Assembly (NCBI RefSeq): GCF_002208135.1
Contig: NZ_CP021646.1
Location: 975,501 to 1,039,500, forward strand
Source of the DNA: Pseudoalteromonas piscicida
GTDB taxonomy: Bacteria > Pseudomonadota > Gammaproteobacteria > Enterobacterales > Alteromonadaceae
Length of the DNA stretch: 64,000 nucleotides
Reading direction: 5' to 3'
Part shown: positions 55,595-64,000 of the stretch, in pieces
Position numbering within the stretch: the first letter of the stretch is position 1
How the letters are laid out: each line of letters opens with the position of its first letter
Notes under the pieces: model-generated
The model's database searches: none
The model's input: only the letters and a program-made list of their open reading frames with translations
What the model was told of the DNA's origin: nothing
Program-made: the position numbers and the translations under genes

Positions 55595-55609
55595 ATAGAG
55601 TTTACTTGC

Positions 55610-56869
55610 TTAAGAGCTGGAAGAAATTTTCACCATCTTGATCATGTTTTCTTTAATCTCAATGACTTCCATCTTATAACCAGAAATTGTTAAGCCAAGA
55701 GGCGCATCTGGAATATCTTCAAGGTGCTCTACAATCAGACCGCTGAGGGTTTTAGGACCTTCGGTCGGTAAGTCCCAGCTCATTTCTTTATTTAAGTCAC
55801 GCACGTTTACACTGCCGTCAACCATAACTGAGCCATCACGCTGCATGTTTACGTCTTCGCTCGGCGCACGCGTCTGCGTAGTCGTAAAGTCACCAACGAC
55901 TTCTTCAAGAATATCTTCGAGCGTAACCAGACCTTGAATGTCACCATACTCATCAACAACTAGACCAATACGCTCTTTAGCTTCTTGGAATTTGATCAGC
56001 TGTGTGTTGAGCGAGGTATTTTCTGGTACATAGTAAATCTCTCTCACCGCACGCAGTAGTGACGGCTTATCAAACTGCTCTTTTGTCAGTAGGCGTAGCG
56101 CATCACGAGCGTGAATAAAGCCAACCGCGTCATCTATTTGGTCACGGTAAAGTAATACTCGGGTGTGCTGTGCATTGGTGAGCTGGCGAGCAATATCTTT
56201 CCACTCGTCATTGATATCTATTGCATTGATTTCACTGCGTGGGATCATTATGTCTTCCACGGTCACGTGATCTAAGTCTAAGATAGAAGTGAGCATATTT
56301 TGGTGGTTTGACGGCAACATAGCGCTTGACTCATTTACCACGGTTTTTAATTCTTCTTTACTTAGGCTGTGCTCTTCAATCTCTTGTGGTGTGATCCCGA
56401 CTAAACGCAACATACCATTGGTGATCCAGTTGGTTGCCACAACCAAAGGAAACAATACCTTCAACAATACTTTTAGGATAACAGAGCTTGGGAACGCGAC
56501 TTTCTCAGGGTACAAAGCCGCGAGGGTCTTAGGTGTGACTTCAGCGAATATAAGGACTACGAGTGTGAGGCCAAAAGTAGCAACTGCGATACCCATATCG
56601 CCATATAGGCGTAATCCAATGATAGTAGCAACTTGCGCAGCAGCAATATTGACGAGGTTATTTCCGATCAGGATCAGACCAATCAGTCTGTCAGGACGGT
56701 TAAGGAGGTTACTTACACGCTTCGCACCACGGTGATTCTCTTTTTCAAGATGGCGTAGACGAATACGGTTGATTGACATGATACCGGTTTCTGAACTAGA
56801 AAAATAAGCCGACATCAAAATGAGCACACCGAGTATGATAAACAAGGCGCTGGTCGATATGTCTTCCAA
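55610..56869 (-). CDS. corB: CNNM/CorC-type transporter (YfjD/CorB family)
   Basis: 419 residues: a CNNM (DUF21) membrane domain with a first helix at residues 5-22 and three further ones to about 160, two CBS domains (about 200-325, with MIPRSEINAID and IQGLVTLEDILEEVVGD), and a CorC_HlyC domain to the end. Proteins of this kind are linked to magnesium and cobalt efflux. It lies next to ypjD and ffh as in E. coli. It is probably co-transcribed with ypjD upstream of it on the minus strand. Confidence 0.93.
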   Translation of the reverse strand: MEDISTSALFIILGVLILMSAYFSSSETGIMSINRIRLRHLEKENHRGAKRVSNLLNRPDRLIGLILIGNNLVNIAAAQVATIIGLRLYGDMGIAVATFGLTLVVLIFAEVTPKTLAALYPEKVAFPSSVILKVLLKVLFPLVVATNWITNGMLRLVGITPQEIEEHSLSKEELKTVVNESSAMLPSNHQNMLTSILDLDHVTVEDIMIPRSEINAIDINDEWKDIARQLTNAQHTRVLLYRDQIDDAVGFIHARDALRLLTKEQFDKPSLLRAVREIYYVPENTSLNTQLIKFQEAKERIGLVVDEYGDIQGLVTLEDILEEVVGDFTTTQTRAPSEDVNMQRDGSVMVDGSVNVRDLNKEMSWDLPTEGPKTLSGLIVEHLEDIPDAPLGLTISGYKMEVIEIKENMIKMVKISSSS

Positions 56870-56937
56870 CAGTGGATCCCTTTTTTACTTACGAAAGAGT
56901 ATTAAGCGTTAGTGAGTTACGATAGTCAAGTTAAAGT

Positions 56938-57744
56938 TTAAAACCTGCCTAAAATCACTTCTTGTATAAAGCGACTGCCAAAGTAACCTAAAGTCACGAT
57001 GCCAGAAGCCGCTATGATTGAAATCACTACAGACTTACCGCGCCAGCCGAACTGCTTATGTCCGAATGCGACGACGACATAAATAAGCCATGCAACGATA
57101 GATAAAATGGTTTTGTGAATAGTCTCTTTGGCGAACATACCGTCTAAAAAGTAAAAACCGGATGCTAAAGCAAGAGTTAATAAACCAGTACCGACAAATA
57201 ACAACTGATAAAGTTGTCTTTCCACTTGCATAAGTGGCGGTAGGTGGCTGGTCATAATCGCCAAATCTCGTTGTTTTAAGCGCTTATCAATAAACATAAA
57301 TTGAATGGCGTAGAGCGTGGCGATGATAAGTACGCAGTAAGCCAATAAAGAAAGCGAAATATGTAAAACGAGACCAACATCTATGTTTATGGTATGCATA
57401 ATAATGTGGTGTGGAATAAATAGGCTTGCTAATAACAAAATAGCGGCAAAGCCATACACCACAGGCAGTAATAGTGTTGCAGGGAAGCGTAAAGATACGG
57501 TCGTTACAGAAACTACGATAACCCAACAGGTTAACAAGGCAACGTTGACGGTACTGAGATCTTGTCCTTGATGCGTAAACACTGAATTCACCAACACTAG
57601 CATATGAGTCAAAATGGCGACGGTGCTTAATATTAAGGTTTTCTTCTGATCTGGACCTTGTTTGTCAAATAAGCGCGATAAAACATGGCTGGTGGCCATG
57701 ATGTAAAAGAGACAGGCGATTAATGACAAGCTAACAATCAACAT
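56938..57744 (-). CDS. ypjD: Inner-membrane protein YpjD, cytochrome c assembly (CcsA/CcmC-like) family
   Basis: 268 residues with eight or so membrane helices. The C-terminal two thirds show the CcsA/CcmC-like pattern with GLVLHISLSLLAYCVLIIA, in which H may bind haem, and later SIVAWLIYVVVAFGHKQFGWRG. The WWD haem motif of true cytochrome c assembly proteins is not seen, so its part in haem handling is uncertain. It is divergent from ffh, as in E. coli and Vibrio. Confidence 0.92.
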   Translation of the reverse strand: MLIVSLSLIACLFYIMATSHVLSRLFDKQGPDQKKTLILSTVAILTHMLVLVNSVFTHQGQDLSTVNVALLTCWVIVVSVTTVSLRFPATLLLPVVYGFAAILLLASLFIPHHIIMHTINIDVGLVLHISLSLLAYCVLIIATLYAIQFMFIDKRLKQRDLAIMTSHLPPLMQVERQLYQLLFVGTGLLTLALASGFYFLDGMFAKETIHKTILSIVAWLIYVVVAFGHKQFGWRGKSVVISIIAASGIVTLGYFGSRFIQEVILGRF

Positions 57745-57913
57745 AAAAATAAGTGCCTAATTTTTGCTTTCCTTTTTTAGCTATTGTATTTAAAGCCTCT
57801 GCGCTTGCATAGGGTTTTATTTCAATCCGTTAACTTATTCTTATTTTCGTTCAACGAAAGCGTAAAAAGCAGAACAATCTGCTTGAATACTGTATTAGTA
57901 GCTCGCATATCAG

Positions 57914-57919
57914 TATAAT
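57914..57919 (+). promoter_or_regulatory. -10 element of the ffh promoter
   Basis: A perfect TATAAT with GCCCG just behind it, 33 bases before the ffh ATG. The -35 at 17 bases is TGTATT, weak. Confidence 0.5.
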
Positions 57920-57951
57920 GCCCGACAATCTCGAGATTTTGGAACCGATAC

Positions 57952-59331
57952 ATGTTTGAAAACCTCCAAGAGCGTTTAGGAAAAACGCTTAAAAACATCA
58001 GTGGCCGTGGCCGACTAACTGAAGACAATATTAAAGAAACACTCCGTGAAGTACGCATGGCATTGCTTGAGGCTGACGTTGCCTTGCCGGTTGTGCGCGA
58101 CTTTGTAAAACAAGTAAAAGAACGCGCGGTTGGTGTAGAAGTCACAAAGAGTCTGAGCCCTGGCCAGGTTTTCATCAAGATTGTTCGTGAAGAACTTGAA
58201 AAGTCGATGGGTGAGGCCAACGAAGAGCTAAACCTAAACGCGCAGCCGCCAGCTGTGGTCATGATGGCAGGTCTTCAAGGTGCGGGTAAAACCACCAGTG
58301 TTGGTAAGCTGGCTAAATTCCTTAAAGAGCGCAAAAAGAAATCTGTGTTGGTGGTGAGTGCTGATGTTTATCGTCCAGCGGCTATCAAACAGCTTGAAAC
58401 GCTAGCTGCAGAAGTTGACGTTGAATTCTTCCCTAGTGATATTTCACAAAAGCCGGTAGACATCGCAACGGGTGCAATTTCTCACGCGAAGAAAAAGTTC
58501 ATTGATGTGGTTCTTGTGGATACCGCAGGTCGTCTGCACGTAGATGCAGACATGATGGATGAAATCAAAGATTTACACGCGGCGATTAATCCAATTGAAA
58601 CCTTATTTGTCGTTGACTCAATGACAGGTCAGGATGCTGCAAATACAGCAAAAGCGTTTGATGAAGCGCTGCCACTTAGCGGTGTTATCTTAACTAAGAC
58701 GGACGGTGATGCACGTGGTGGTGCGGCGTTGTCTATTCGTCATATTACTGGTAAACCCATTAAGTTTATCGGTGTGGGTGAAAGAACGGATGCCTTAGAG
58801 CCATTCCACCCAGACCGTGTTGCATCTCGAATTCTAGGTATGGGCGACGTACTGTCGCTTATTGAAGAAGTCGAAATGAAAGTCGATAAAGACAAAGCCC
58901 AAAAAGTGGCTGAGAAAGTCTTTAAAGGCGACGGTTTTACACTGGAAGATTTTGCTGAGCAGCTGCGCCAGATGAAAAACATGGGCGGTATGATGTCGAT
59001 GATGGAAAAGCTGCCTGGTATGTCGAACTTGCCAGATGCAGTAAAAGGTCAAGTAAACGATAAGACCTTTAACCAAATGGAAGCCATCATAAGCTCAATG
59101 ACGCCTAAAGAGCGTGCTCGCCCTGATATCATCAAAGGCTCGCGTAAAAAGCGTATCGCTGCGGGTTCTGGTACGCAAGTACAAGACATTAATAAGTTGC
59201 TGAAGCAATTTACCCAAATGCAAAAAATGATGAAGAAGATGAAAGGCAAAGGCGGCATGATGAAAATGATGCGCGGCATGAAAGGCATGATGCCACCGGG
59301 TATGTTTGGTGGCGGCGGACCTAAGTTCTAA
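57952..59331 (+). CDS. ffh: Signal recognition particle protein Ffh
   Basis: 459 residues. An N domain is followed by the GTPase domain with GLQGAGKTTS (residues 107-116), DTAGRLH and TKTDGDARGG, then the methionine-rich M domain, which ends in a long run of Met, Lys and Gly with GGGGPKF. Ffh with 4.5S RNA binds signal sequences of membrane proteins leaving the ribosome and brings them to FtsY. Length fits (E. coli 453). Codon use suggests strong expression. Confidence 0.98.
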   Translation: MFENLQERLGKTLKNISGRGRLTEDNIKETLREVRMALLEADVALPVVRDFVKQVKERAVGVEVTKSLSPGQVFIKIVREELEKSMGEANEELNLNAQPPAVVMMAGLQGAGKTTSVGKLAKFLKERKKKSVLVVSADVYRPAAIKQLETLAAEVDVEFFPSDISQKPVDIATGAISHAKKKFIDVVLVDTAGRLHVDADMMDEIKDLHAAINPIETLFVVDSMTGQDAANTAKAFDEALPLSGVILTKTDGDARGGAALSIRHITGKPIKFIGVGERTDALEPFHPDRVASRILGMGDVLSLIEEVEMKVDKDKAQKVAEKVFKGDGFTLEDFAEQLRQMKNMGGMMSMMEKLPGMSNLPDAVKGQVNDKTFNQMEAIISSMTPKERARPDIIKGSRKKRIAAGSGTQVQDINKLLKQFTQMQKMMKKMKGKGGMMKMMRGMKGMMPPGMFGGGGPKF

Positions 59332-59350
59332 CATGATTTTATAGTATAAA

Positions 59351-59376
59351 AGGCAAGCAATATAGCTTGCCTTTTT
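59351..59376 (+). terminator. Rho-independent terminator of ffh
   Basis: AGGCAAGC, loop AATATA, GCTTGCCT, then TTTT, 19 bases after the stop. Confidence 0.9.
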
Positions 59377-59387
59377 GGTCGTAGGAT

Positions 59388-60380
59388 GGCGCATGTAGTT
59401 CTTTAATTGCGTTGACTTGGCGTAGTGTTAGACACTTACCGGCTGTGCCGTTTTCGCATACGAGCGTTTGCGGGTCAAAGTCCCATCGCCTTGGGTTGCT
59501 TATTAACCCATCAATTAATCCATCCTAATGGTCGCAAGTATGCATAACGGCCTGCGAAATGAAGTCTGTAGCTTGCATCGATTAGCGCGTTATCTTTTTC
59601 ATCCAAAATGGCTTTTGCATTATCCATACAGTTGATTAGGTTGACTTAGGTGTAATGAGTCGTCGGTCCTCTGGCAATGACGCCATCAAAGTCATTAGGG
59701 TAACGCTTCGCGGCCATTATCCCAGCATGGCCTCCCTTCGAACAACCCGATATAAAAGAGTACGTAAGTTGTTTACTATAAAAGCGTTCAATAACCGCTT
59801 TCGCTGCAACAGCAACCACATGGTTTGCTCGATAGGCGAAGCCCTCTCTTAACGGCACATTGTTTTTAGCCCACAAACTATCGAATCCAGCTGCGGTATG
59901 GCCGCCATCATGAGACATAGTCGCGTTGTTGCGTATAACTCCAGCCATCGTTGGGTAGCTTGATACTTCGCCACAAAAGCCCATACAGGCATTGAACAAG
60001 AAACGTTGGTTCCAAACTTGATCCATTGGCAATCTAATCTGAAAACGTATCGCCGGTGCGGCATATCCTTAAACCAAACAATGTTCAGGTAAAGAATTTG
60101 TCCCTTTTGGTATAGATGCACCTAATAGGCGACTATACTTATATGTCCAAAGTTTGGTGTCAGCATCTAGGGTTTGGCTTGGTACATATTCGGCATTGGT
60201 TGTACTCGTTGCAGCGTTACCTTGCTCTAACAGCGAGTAGTCATCAAAGTGTAATAGTTTACAAGCTGTTATTTCTTCATTGCTTACTGCAAGTGTTAGA
60301 GTAGCAGCGAGCGTAAAAGAGATGAGTGGTATCCCTGTAGACGTTTAATTGAACGTTTTGCTTTCCACATTTGGTTCATG
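59388..60380 (-). pseudogene. Tannase/feruloyl esterase family hydrolase, degenerate and truncated
   Basis: Read on the minus strand, the family segments are scattered over three frames. A start and leader near 60378 (MNQMWKAKRSIKRLQG) shift frame into GIPLISFTLAATLTLAVSNE; the chain then reads to PEHCLV and meets TAA at 60069-60071 where the family has Q or T. It goes on as GYAAPAIRFQIRLP and then VWNQRFLFNACMGFCGEV. The nucleophile motif is kept as SGCSKGGHAGI near 59720. Next come TAA, more shifts, and PRRWDFDP plus CLTLRQVNAIKEL, and the sequence ends at the ffh terminator. About half of the usual 500-600 residues is lost. The enzyme would have hydrolysed plant phenolic esters. Confidence 0.85.
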
Positions 60381-60540
60381 TGTGTGCTTTCCTTATAAAT
60401 GAAACAACAGGGACCCTCGACTTTCCAGCAGTGCTGAAAAAGTCAATTTTTTTGTACCTCTGTTGGGGTTGGTGTGGAGCGCGAAACTTCAGTGGTAATC
60501 TTTTAGTAAGCCCTAATAAACCACCAACTTTGGAATTAAC

Positions 60541-60568
60541 TTGCATTGCGCGTGAAAATGCGTAAAAT
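60541..60568 (+). promoter_or_regulatory. Promoter of the rpsP-rimM-trmD-rplS operon
   Basis: TTGCAT, 16 bases, TAAAAT, then GCCCGAGC as GC-rich discriminator. The leader then holds a small hairpin, CTTCCC-GTAAT-GGGAAG (about 60576-60592). Confidence 0.65.
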
Positions 60569-60636
60569 GCCCGAGCTTCCCGTAATGGGAAGTACAAACT
60601 TATTAATGAAAACAGTCAATCTATGTAGAGGACGGT

Positions 60637-60885
60637 ATGGTAACTATTCGTTTGCAACGTGGCGGCGCTAAAAAGCGTCCATTCTATCAAATCGTGGTTG
60701 CGGATAGCCGTTTCTCGCGTGACGGTCGTTTCATCGAGAAGGTAGGTTTCTTTAACCCTATCGCTGCAGGTCAGGAAGAAAAAGTACGTTTAGATTTATC
60801 TCGTGTTGATCACTGGGTAGGTCAAGGTGCAGCTCTTTCAGATCGTGTTGCGAAGCTGGTTAAAGACGCTCGTAAAGCGGCTTAA
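60637..60885 (+). CDS. rpsP: 30S ribosomal protein S16
   Basis: 82 residues as in E. coli, starting [19 protein letters not shown] and with the [15 protein letters not shown] segment. S16 binds 16S rRNA and is needed for 30S assembly. GAGGACGGT precedes the ATG. It is the first gene of the rpsP-rimM-trmD-rplS operon. Confidence 0.98.
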   Translation: MVTIRLQRGGAKKRPFYQIVVADSRFSRDGRFIEKVGFFNPIAAGQEEKVRLDLSRVDHWVGQGAALSDRVAKLVKDARKAA

Positions 60886-60902
60886 TAGGCGTAAGTGTAA
60901 CC

Positions 60903-61436
60903 ATGAGTCAAAGTAAAACCTCGACAATCGTTGTTGGTAAGCTTGGTGCTCCTTATGGCATCAAGGGTTGGCTTAAGGTGCATTCATTTACTGACGATCC
61001 CCAAGGGATCTTCGATTTCAGCCCATGGTTGATAGGGCAACAAGGTAAATGGCAAAACCTTGAAGTGAGCGACTGGCGTCGTCACAACAAGGGATATATC
61101 GCTAAATTTGCACAGGTAAACGACAGAGACGAAGCAGTGGCTTATACCAATGCAGAAATCGCTGTTTATGCTGAGCAGCTTCCTGAATTACCTGAAGGGG
61201 AGTTTTATTGGCGAGATCTCATCGGCATGTCAGTAGTAACCGATAAAGGCTACGACTTAGGCATAGTTGATGACTTGATGGAGACTGGTTCAAATGACGT
61301 TTTGGTTGTGAAAGCAAACAAAAAAGATGCATTTGGCCAATCGGAAAGGTTAATCCCATTCTTAACAGACTCTGTTATTTTGGACATTAACCATGACGAG
61401 AAAAAAATTACGGTAGATTGGGATCCAGCGTTTTAA
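60903..61436 (+). CDS. rimM: Ribosome maturation factor RimM
   Basis: 177 residues: an N-terminal RimM barrel ([19 protein letters not shown]) and a PRC-barrel C-terminal half ([28 protein letters not shown]). RimM helps mature the 30S head by binding S19. It follows rpsP by 17 bases and overlaps trmD by one base (TAATG). Confidence 0.97.
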   Translation: MSQSKTSTIVVGKLGAPYGIKGWLKVHSFTDDPQGIFDFSPWLIGQQGKWQNLEVSDWRRHNKGYIAKFAQVNDRDEAVAYTNAEIAVYAEQLPELPEGEFYWRDLIGMSVVTDKGYDLGIVDDLMETGSNDVLVVKANKKDAFGQSERLIPFLTDSVILDINHDEKKITVDWDPAF

Positions 61437-62203
61437 TGAGCGATCAGCGAAAGCTATGGGTTGGAGTGGTTTCACTTTTTCCTGACATGTTTGATGCGAT
61501 AACTCAGCAAGGCGTAACGGGTCGAGCTGTGAAAAACGGCTTGATTGAGTTTAATTGTTGGAACCCGAGAGACTACGCCACTGATAAACATAGAACCGTG
61601 GATGACCGCCCCTATGGTGGAGGCCCGGGAATGTTGATGATGGTTGAGCCTCTCAAAAAAGCCATTCTTGATGCCAAAGCGGCAGCAGGAGAAGGTGCTA
61701 AAGTAATTTATATGTCCCCTCAAGGGCGAAAGCTAGATCAACAAGGTGCGACTGAATTGGCGCACTCTGAAAAGTTGATTTTAGTAGCGGGTCGTTATGA
61801 AGGTATTGATGAGCGGATCATCGAGTCTTATGTAGACGAAGAGTGGTCCATCGGCGATTTTATACTGAGTGGTGGTGAGTTACCTGCCATGACATTAATC
61901 GATGCAGTCGCGCGATTAGTGCCTGGTGTGTTAGGTCATAACCAATCAGCAGAACAAGATTCATTTTCGGATGGCTTGTTAGATTGTCCTCATTATACCC
62001 GGCCGGAAACATTGGATGATAAACAGGTGCCTGCTGTATTACTCAGCGGAAACCACCAAGAAATAGCCAAATGGCGCTTAAAGCAGTCTTTGGGTAGAAC
62101 TTGGCAACGTCGTCCTGACTTGTTGCGTAACCTAGCTCTGACTGAGGAGCAGGCGGCATTACTTGCTGAATTTCAGCAAGAGAATGGCCAAGCTTGTGGC
62201 TAG
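61436..62203 (+). CDS. trmD: tRNA (guanine(37)-N1)-methyltransferase TrmD
   Basis: TrmD methylates G37 of tRNAs that read CNN codons and so prevents +1 frameshifts. The 255-residue protein (as E. coli) has the SPOUT trefoil-knot segments [24 protein letters not shown] and [15 protein letters not shown]. The ATG at 61436 shares one base with the rimM stop; an in-frame start at 61418 lies inside rimM and adds residues without family match. Confidence 0.98.
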   Translation: MSDQRKLWVGVVSLFPDMFDAITQQGVTGRAVKNGLIEFNCWNPRDYATDKHRTVDDRPYGGGPGMLMMVEPLKKAILDAKAAAGEGAKVIYMSPQGRKLDQQGATELAHSEKLILVAGRYEGIDERIIESYVDEEWSIGDFILSGGELPAMTLIDAVARLVPGVLGHNQSAEQDSFSDGLLDCPHYTRPETLDDKQVPAVLLSGNHQEIAKWRLKQSLGRTWQRRPDLLRNLALTEEQAALLAEFQQENGQACG

Positions 62204-62236
62204 AAGACAGTTACACCTAGGAATGTGAGAAATAAA

Positions 62237-62596
62237 ATGGCAAAAGTAAACCAAAATATTATTAAAGAGCTTGAAGCTGAACAGCTTAAGCAAGACGTAC
62301 CTGCGTTCGGCGCTGGTGATACAGTAGTTGTACAGGTACGCGTAAAAGAAGGTAACAAAGAGCGTCTACAGGCCTTTGAAGGTGTTGTAATCGCTAAGCG
62401 TAACCGTGGTCTACACTCATCTTTCACTGTTCGTAAGATTTCAAGCGGTGAAGGTGTTGAGCGTGTATTCCAAACGCACAGCCCTCTTATCAGCAGCGTA
62501 GCAGTTAAGCGTCGTGGTGCGGTTCGTCGCGCTAAGCTTTACTACCTACGTGAGCGTTCTGGTAAATCTGCACGTATTAAAGAAAAACTTAACTAA
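62237..62596 (+). CDS. rplS: 50S ribosomal protein L19
   Basis: 119 residues beginning [18 protein letters not shown], with [21 protein letters not shown] and the basic end [13 protein letters not shown]19 lies at the 30S-50S interface. The ATG at 62237 is used; an in-frame start at 62225 is less likely. It is the last gene of the operon, and the terminator follows directly. Confidence 0.98.
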   Translation: MAKVNQNIIKELEAEQLKQDVPAFGAGDTVVVQVRVKEGNKERLQAFEGVVIAKRNRGLHSSFTVRKISSGEGVERVFQTHSPLISSVAVKRRGAVRRAKLYYLRERSGKSARIKEKLN

Positions 62597-62621
62597 TACG
62601 TCGCATTTATCAAATGCAGAT

Positions 62622-62650
62622 AAAACAGGCCGCTTTATGCGGCCTGTTTT
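62622..62650 (+). terminator. Rho-independent terminator of the rplS operon
   Basis: AAAACAGGCCGC, loop TTTAT, GCGGCCTGTTTT, 26 bases after rplS. Confidence 0.92.
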
Positions 62651-62808
62651 GGTTTTATTTCCTCTCATTATTTCCATTCTGTGAATACTCACTGACATCT
62701 CAGGCGTCTTGTCACGATATTTTCATGGTTGCTTACTTTTAAAGCGGCGCACTTCTTGTTAGACTCGGTGTATTATTTAATTTACTACTGTATATATAAG
62801 TTTACATC

Positions 62809-63957
62809 ATGAATGGGGCTAACGATTTAGAAGCAATACGCGTTGCAATAGATGATTGCGATAGTGAGCTTGTCGCACTACTTGCAAAGCGCAAAGCATT
62901 GACCGAACAGGTTGGAAAAATAAAACAGCAAAAGGGCGCACCGCTACATGTGCCGAAGCGCGAAGCTGAGCTGATCAAAGCCCGGCGCGCAGAAGCTGAT
63001 GCTAAAGGGGTAAACCCTGATTTAGTCGAAGATATTCTGCGTCGTATGATGCGAGAAGCCTACGAAAACCAGCAAAGTGAACTCGCCTGTGCCGCACCAA
63101 AAATGTCTCCGGTTGTTATTGTCGGTGGCCAAGGCGCCATGGGTAAACTGTTTGCGAAACAGTTTAGACGCTCAGGCTACGAAGTACGCATTTTAGACAA
63201 AGACAATCAATCACAGGCTACTGAGCTACTGAGTGATGCTAAGTTAGTATTGGTGAGCGTTCCTATCAATACCTTTGAGCAAGTCGTTAACGAGTTACCA
63301 GCGCTACCCGATGATTGTATTCTTGCAGATATTACTTCAGTGAAACAAGCGCCACTCAAAGCGCTAATGAATAAGCACAACGGCCCTGTGGTCGGCTTAC
63401 ACCCTATGTTTGGTCCAGATATATCTCATTGGGTTAAGCAAACTGTCGTGGTGTGCGAAGGGCGTTTGCCAAAGCAATGTGAAGGATTAATCAAACAACT
63501 AAAGATCTGGGGTAGCCAGTTGGTACCGATGGACGCTAAAAAACACGACCAATCCATGCAGATCATTCAGGTGATGCGCCACTTAACCACGTTTGTATAC
63601 GGGCAGTTTTTATCTAAGCAGTGCCATTCATTAAAAGAGCTAAGAAGCTGCTCATCGCCTATCTACCAATTAGAGCTGATGATGGTGGGACGACTGTTTG
63701 CGCAATCCCCAGAACTTTATTCAGATATCATGCTCGCGCAATTTAATGATGTAGAAGGGTTATTGGCAAGCTATCAAGATACCTTTGAGCAGACATTGAC
63801 CAAGCTACAACAAGGCGATAAAGAAGGCTTAATGCAATCTTTCTCACAAGCCAAACATTATTTTTCAGAAAGCGCGAAACACTTCCTATCACAAAGCCGA
63901 GGCCTGCTTAACAAAGCCAATGACGCTAAAGTGTTGGATTATGAGGAAAGTATTTAG
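62809..63957 (+). CDS. tyrA: Bifunctional chorismate mutase / prephenate dehydrogenase (T-protein)
   Basis: TyrA converts chorismate to prephenate and then to 4-hydroxyphenylpyruvate for tyrosine synthesis. In 382 residues (E. coli 373) it joins an AroQ chorismate mutase domain (about 1-95, with LVALLAKRKALTEQVGKIK) to an NAD-dependent dehydrogenase domain (from about 100, with VIVGGQGAMGKLF as nucleotide loop, then DITSVKQAPL and LHPMFGPD). H in GLHPMFGP is the catalytic position. No tyrosine attenuator is visible upstream. It is probably the last complete gene in the window. Confidence 0.97.
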   Translation: MNGANDLEAIRVAIDDCDSELVALLAKRKALTEQVGKIKQQKGAPLHVPKREAELIKARRAEADAKGVNPDLVEDILRRMMREAYENQQSELACAAPKMSPVVIVGGQGAMGKLFAKQFRRSGYEVRILDKDNQSQATELLSDAKLVLVSVPINTFEQVVNELPALPDDCILADITSVKQAPLKALMNKHNGPVVGLHPMFGPDISHWVKQTVVVCEGRLPKQCEGLIKQLKIWGSQLVPMDAKKHDQSMQIIQVMRHLTTFVYGQFLSKQCHSLKELRSCSSPIYQLELMMVGRLFAQSPELYSDIMLAQFNDVEGLLASYQDTFEQTLTKLQQGDKEGLMQSFSQAKHYFSESAKHFLSQSRGLLNKANDAKVLDYEESI

Positions 63958-64000
63958 CGTCTAGATATGCCTCCTGCATCACAGTGCAAATAGTGTTGCG

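Noticed and set aside
60116..60565. Plus-strand open frames of 62 and 64 codons before rpsP
   Set aside because: They are antisense to the tannase remnant or lie in the rpsP upstream region, with no ribosome site or family pattern.
62786..62799. TACTGTATATATAA before tyrA, like the left half of a LexA box
   Set aside because: The right half (ACAG) is missing; it reads AGTTTACA instead, so LexA binding is unlikely.

Overview
The window is a chromosomal stretch of a marine gammaproteobacterium of the order Alteromonadales, most likely Pseudoalteromonas. The evidence is the gene content (TIGR03503 protein next to dnaQ, DUF3549/DUF3301 and DUF2789 proteins), about 42-45% GC, and gene orders shared with Vibrio, Shewanella and E. 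coli. This assignment rests on recognition and synteny, not on a database search.

Left part (1-19.8 kb): the end of tamA, tamB, a solute-binding-like protein and a secreted cyclophilin form one envelope operon. Then comes the island known in E. coli as queF-syd-csrB-yqcC-truC-yqcA, here spread out by a few small-protein genes. Its centre holds a large non-coding RNA of about 540 nt with about 40 GGA motifs, many in hairpin loops. I read it as an unusually large CsrB-type sponge RNA for CsrA, with a GacA/UvrY-like box upstream. After it follow mltD, gloB, a methyltransferase, and the divergent pair rnhA/dnaQ.

Middle part (21.2-28.2 kb): seven identical tRNA-Asp(GUC) genes stand in tandem behind a strong promoter. 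They are followed by three decayed tRNA-Asp copies. A LexA box then precedes the SOS mutasome operon imuA-imuB-dnaE2, in which imuA looks frameshifted near its 3' end.

Right-middle (28.8-46.6 kb): a CheY-like protein, rpsT, murJ and ribF-ileS-lspA-fkpB-ispH lead into a LytS/LytTR two-component pair and the minor type IV pilin operon pilV-pilW-pilX-pilY1-pilE. Two FimT/GspH-type pseudopilins lie convergent to it. A MITE-like element of about 240 bp sits between the convergent pilin groups. glnB follows.

Right part (46.8-64 kb): bamD, rluD-pgeF-clpB, an MDR oxidoreductase, gshA, a lipoprotein with a transglycosylase fold, the CNNM/CorC protein and ypjD divergent from ffh, the wreck of a tannase/feruloyl esterase gene, then rpsP-rimM-trmD-rplS and tyrA.

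Most genes are ordinary housekeeping genes. The items worth a second look are the giant CsrB-like RNA, the decayed tRNA copies, the MITE, the sensor/regulator pair beside the pilin genes with an AlgR-like site, and three single-base frameshifts at homopolymers (DUF805 gene, imuA, pilW) that may be real or may be consensus errors.
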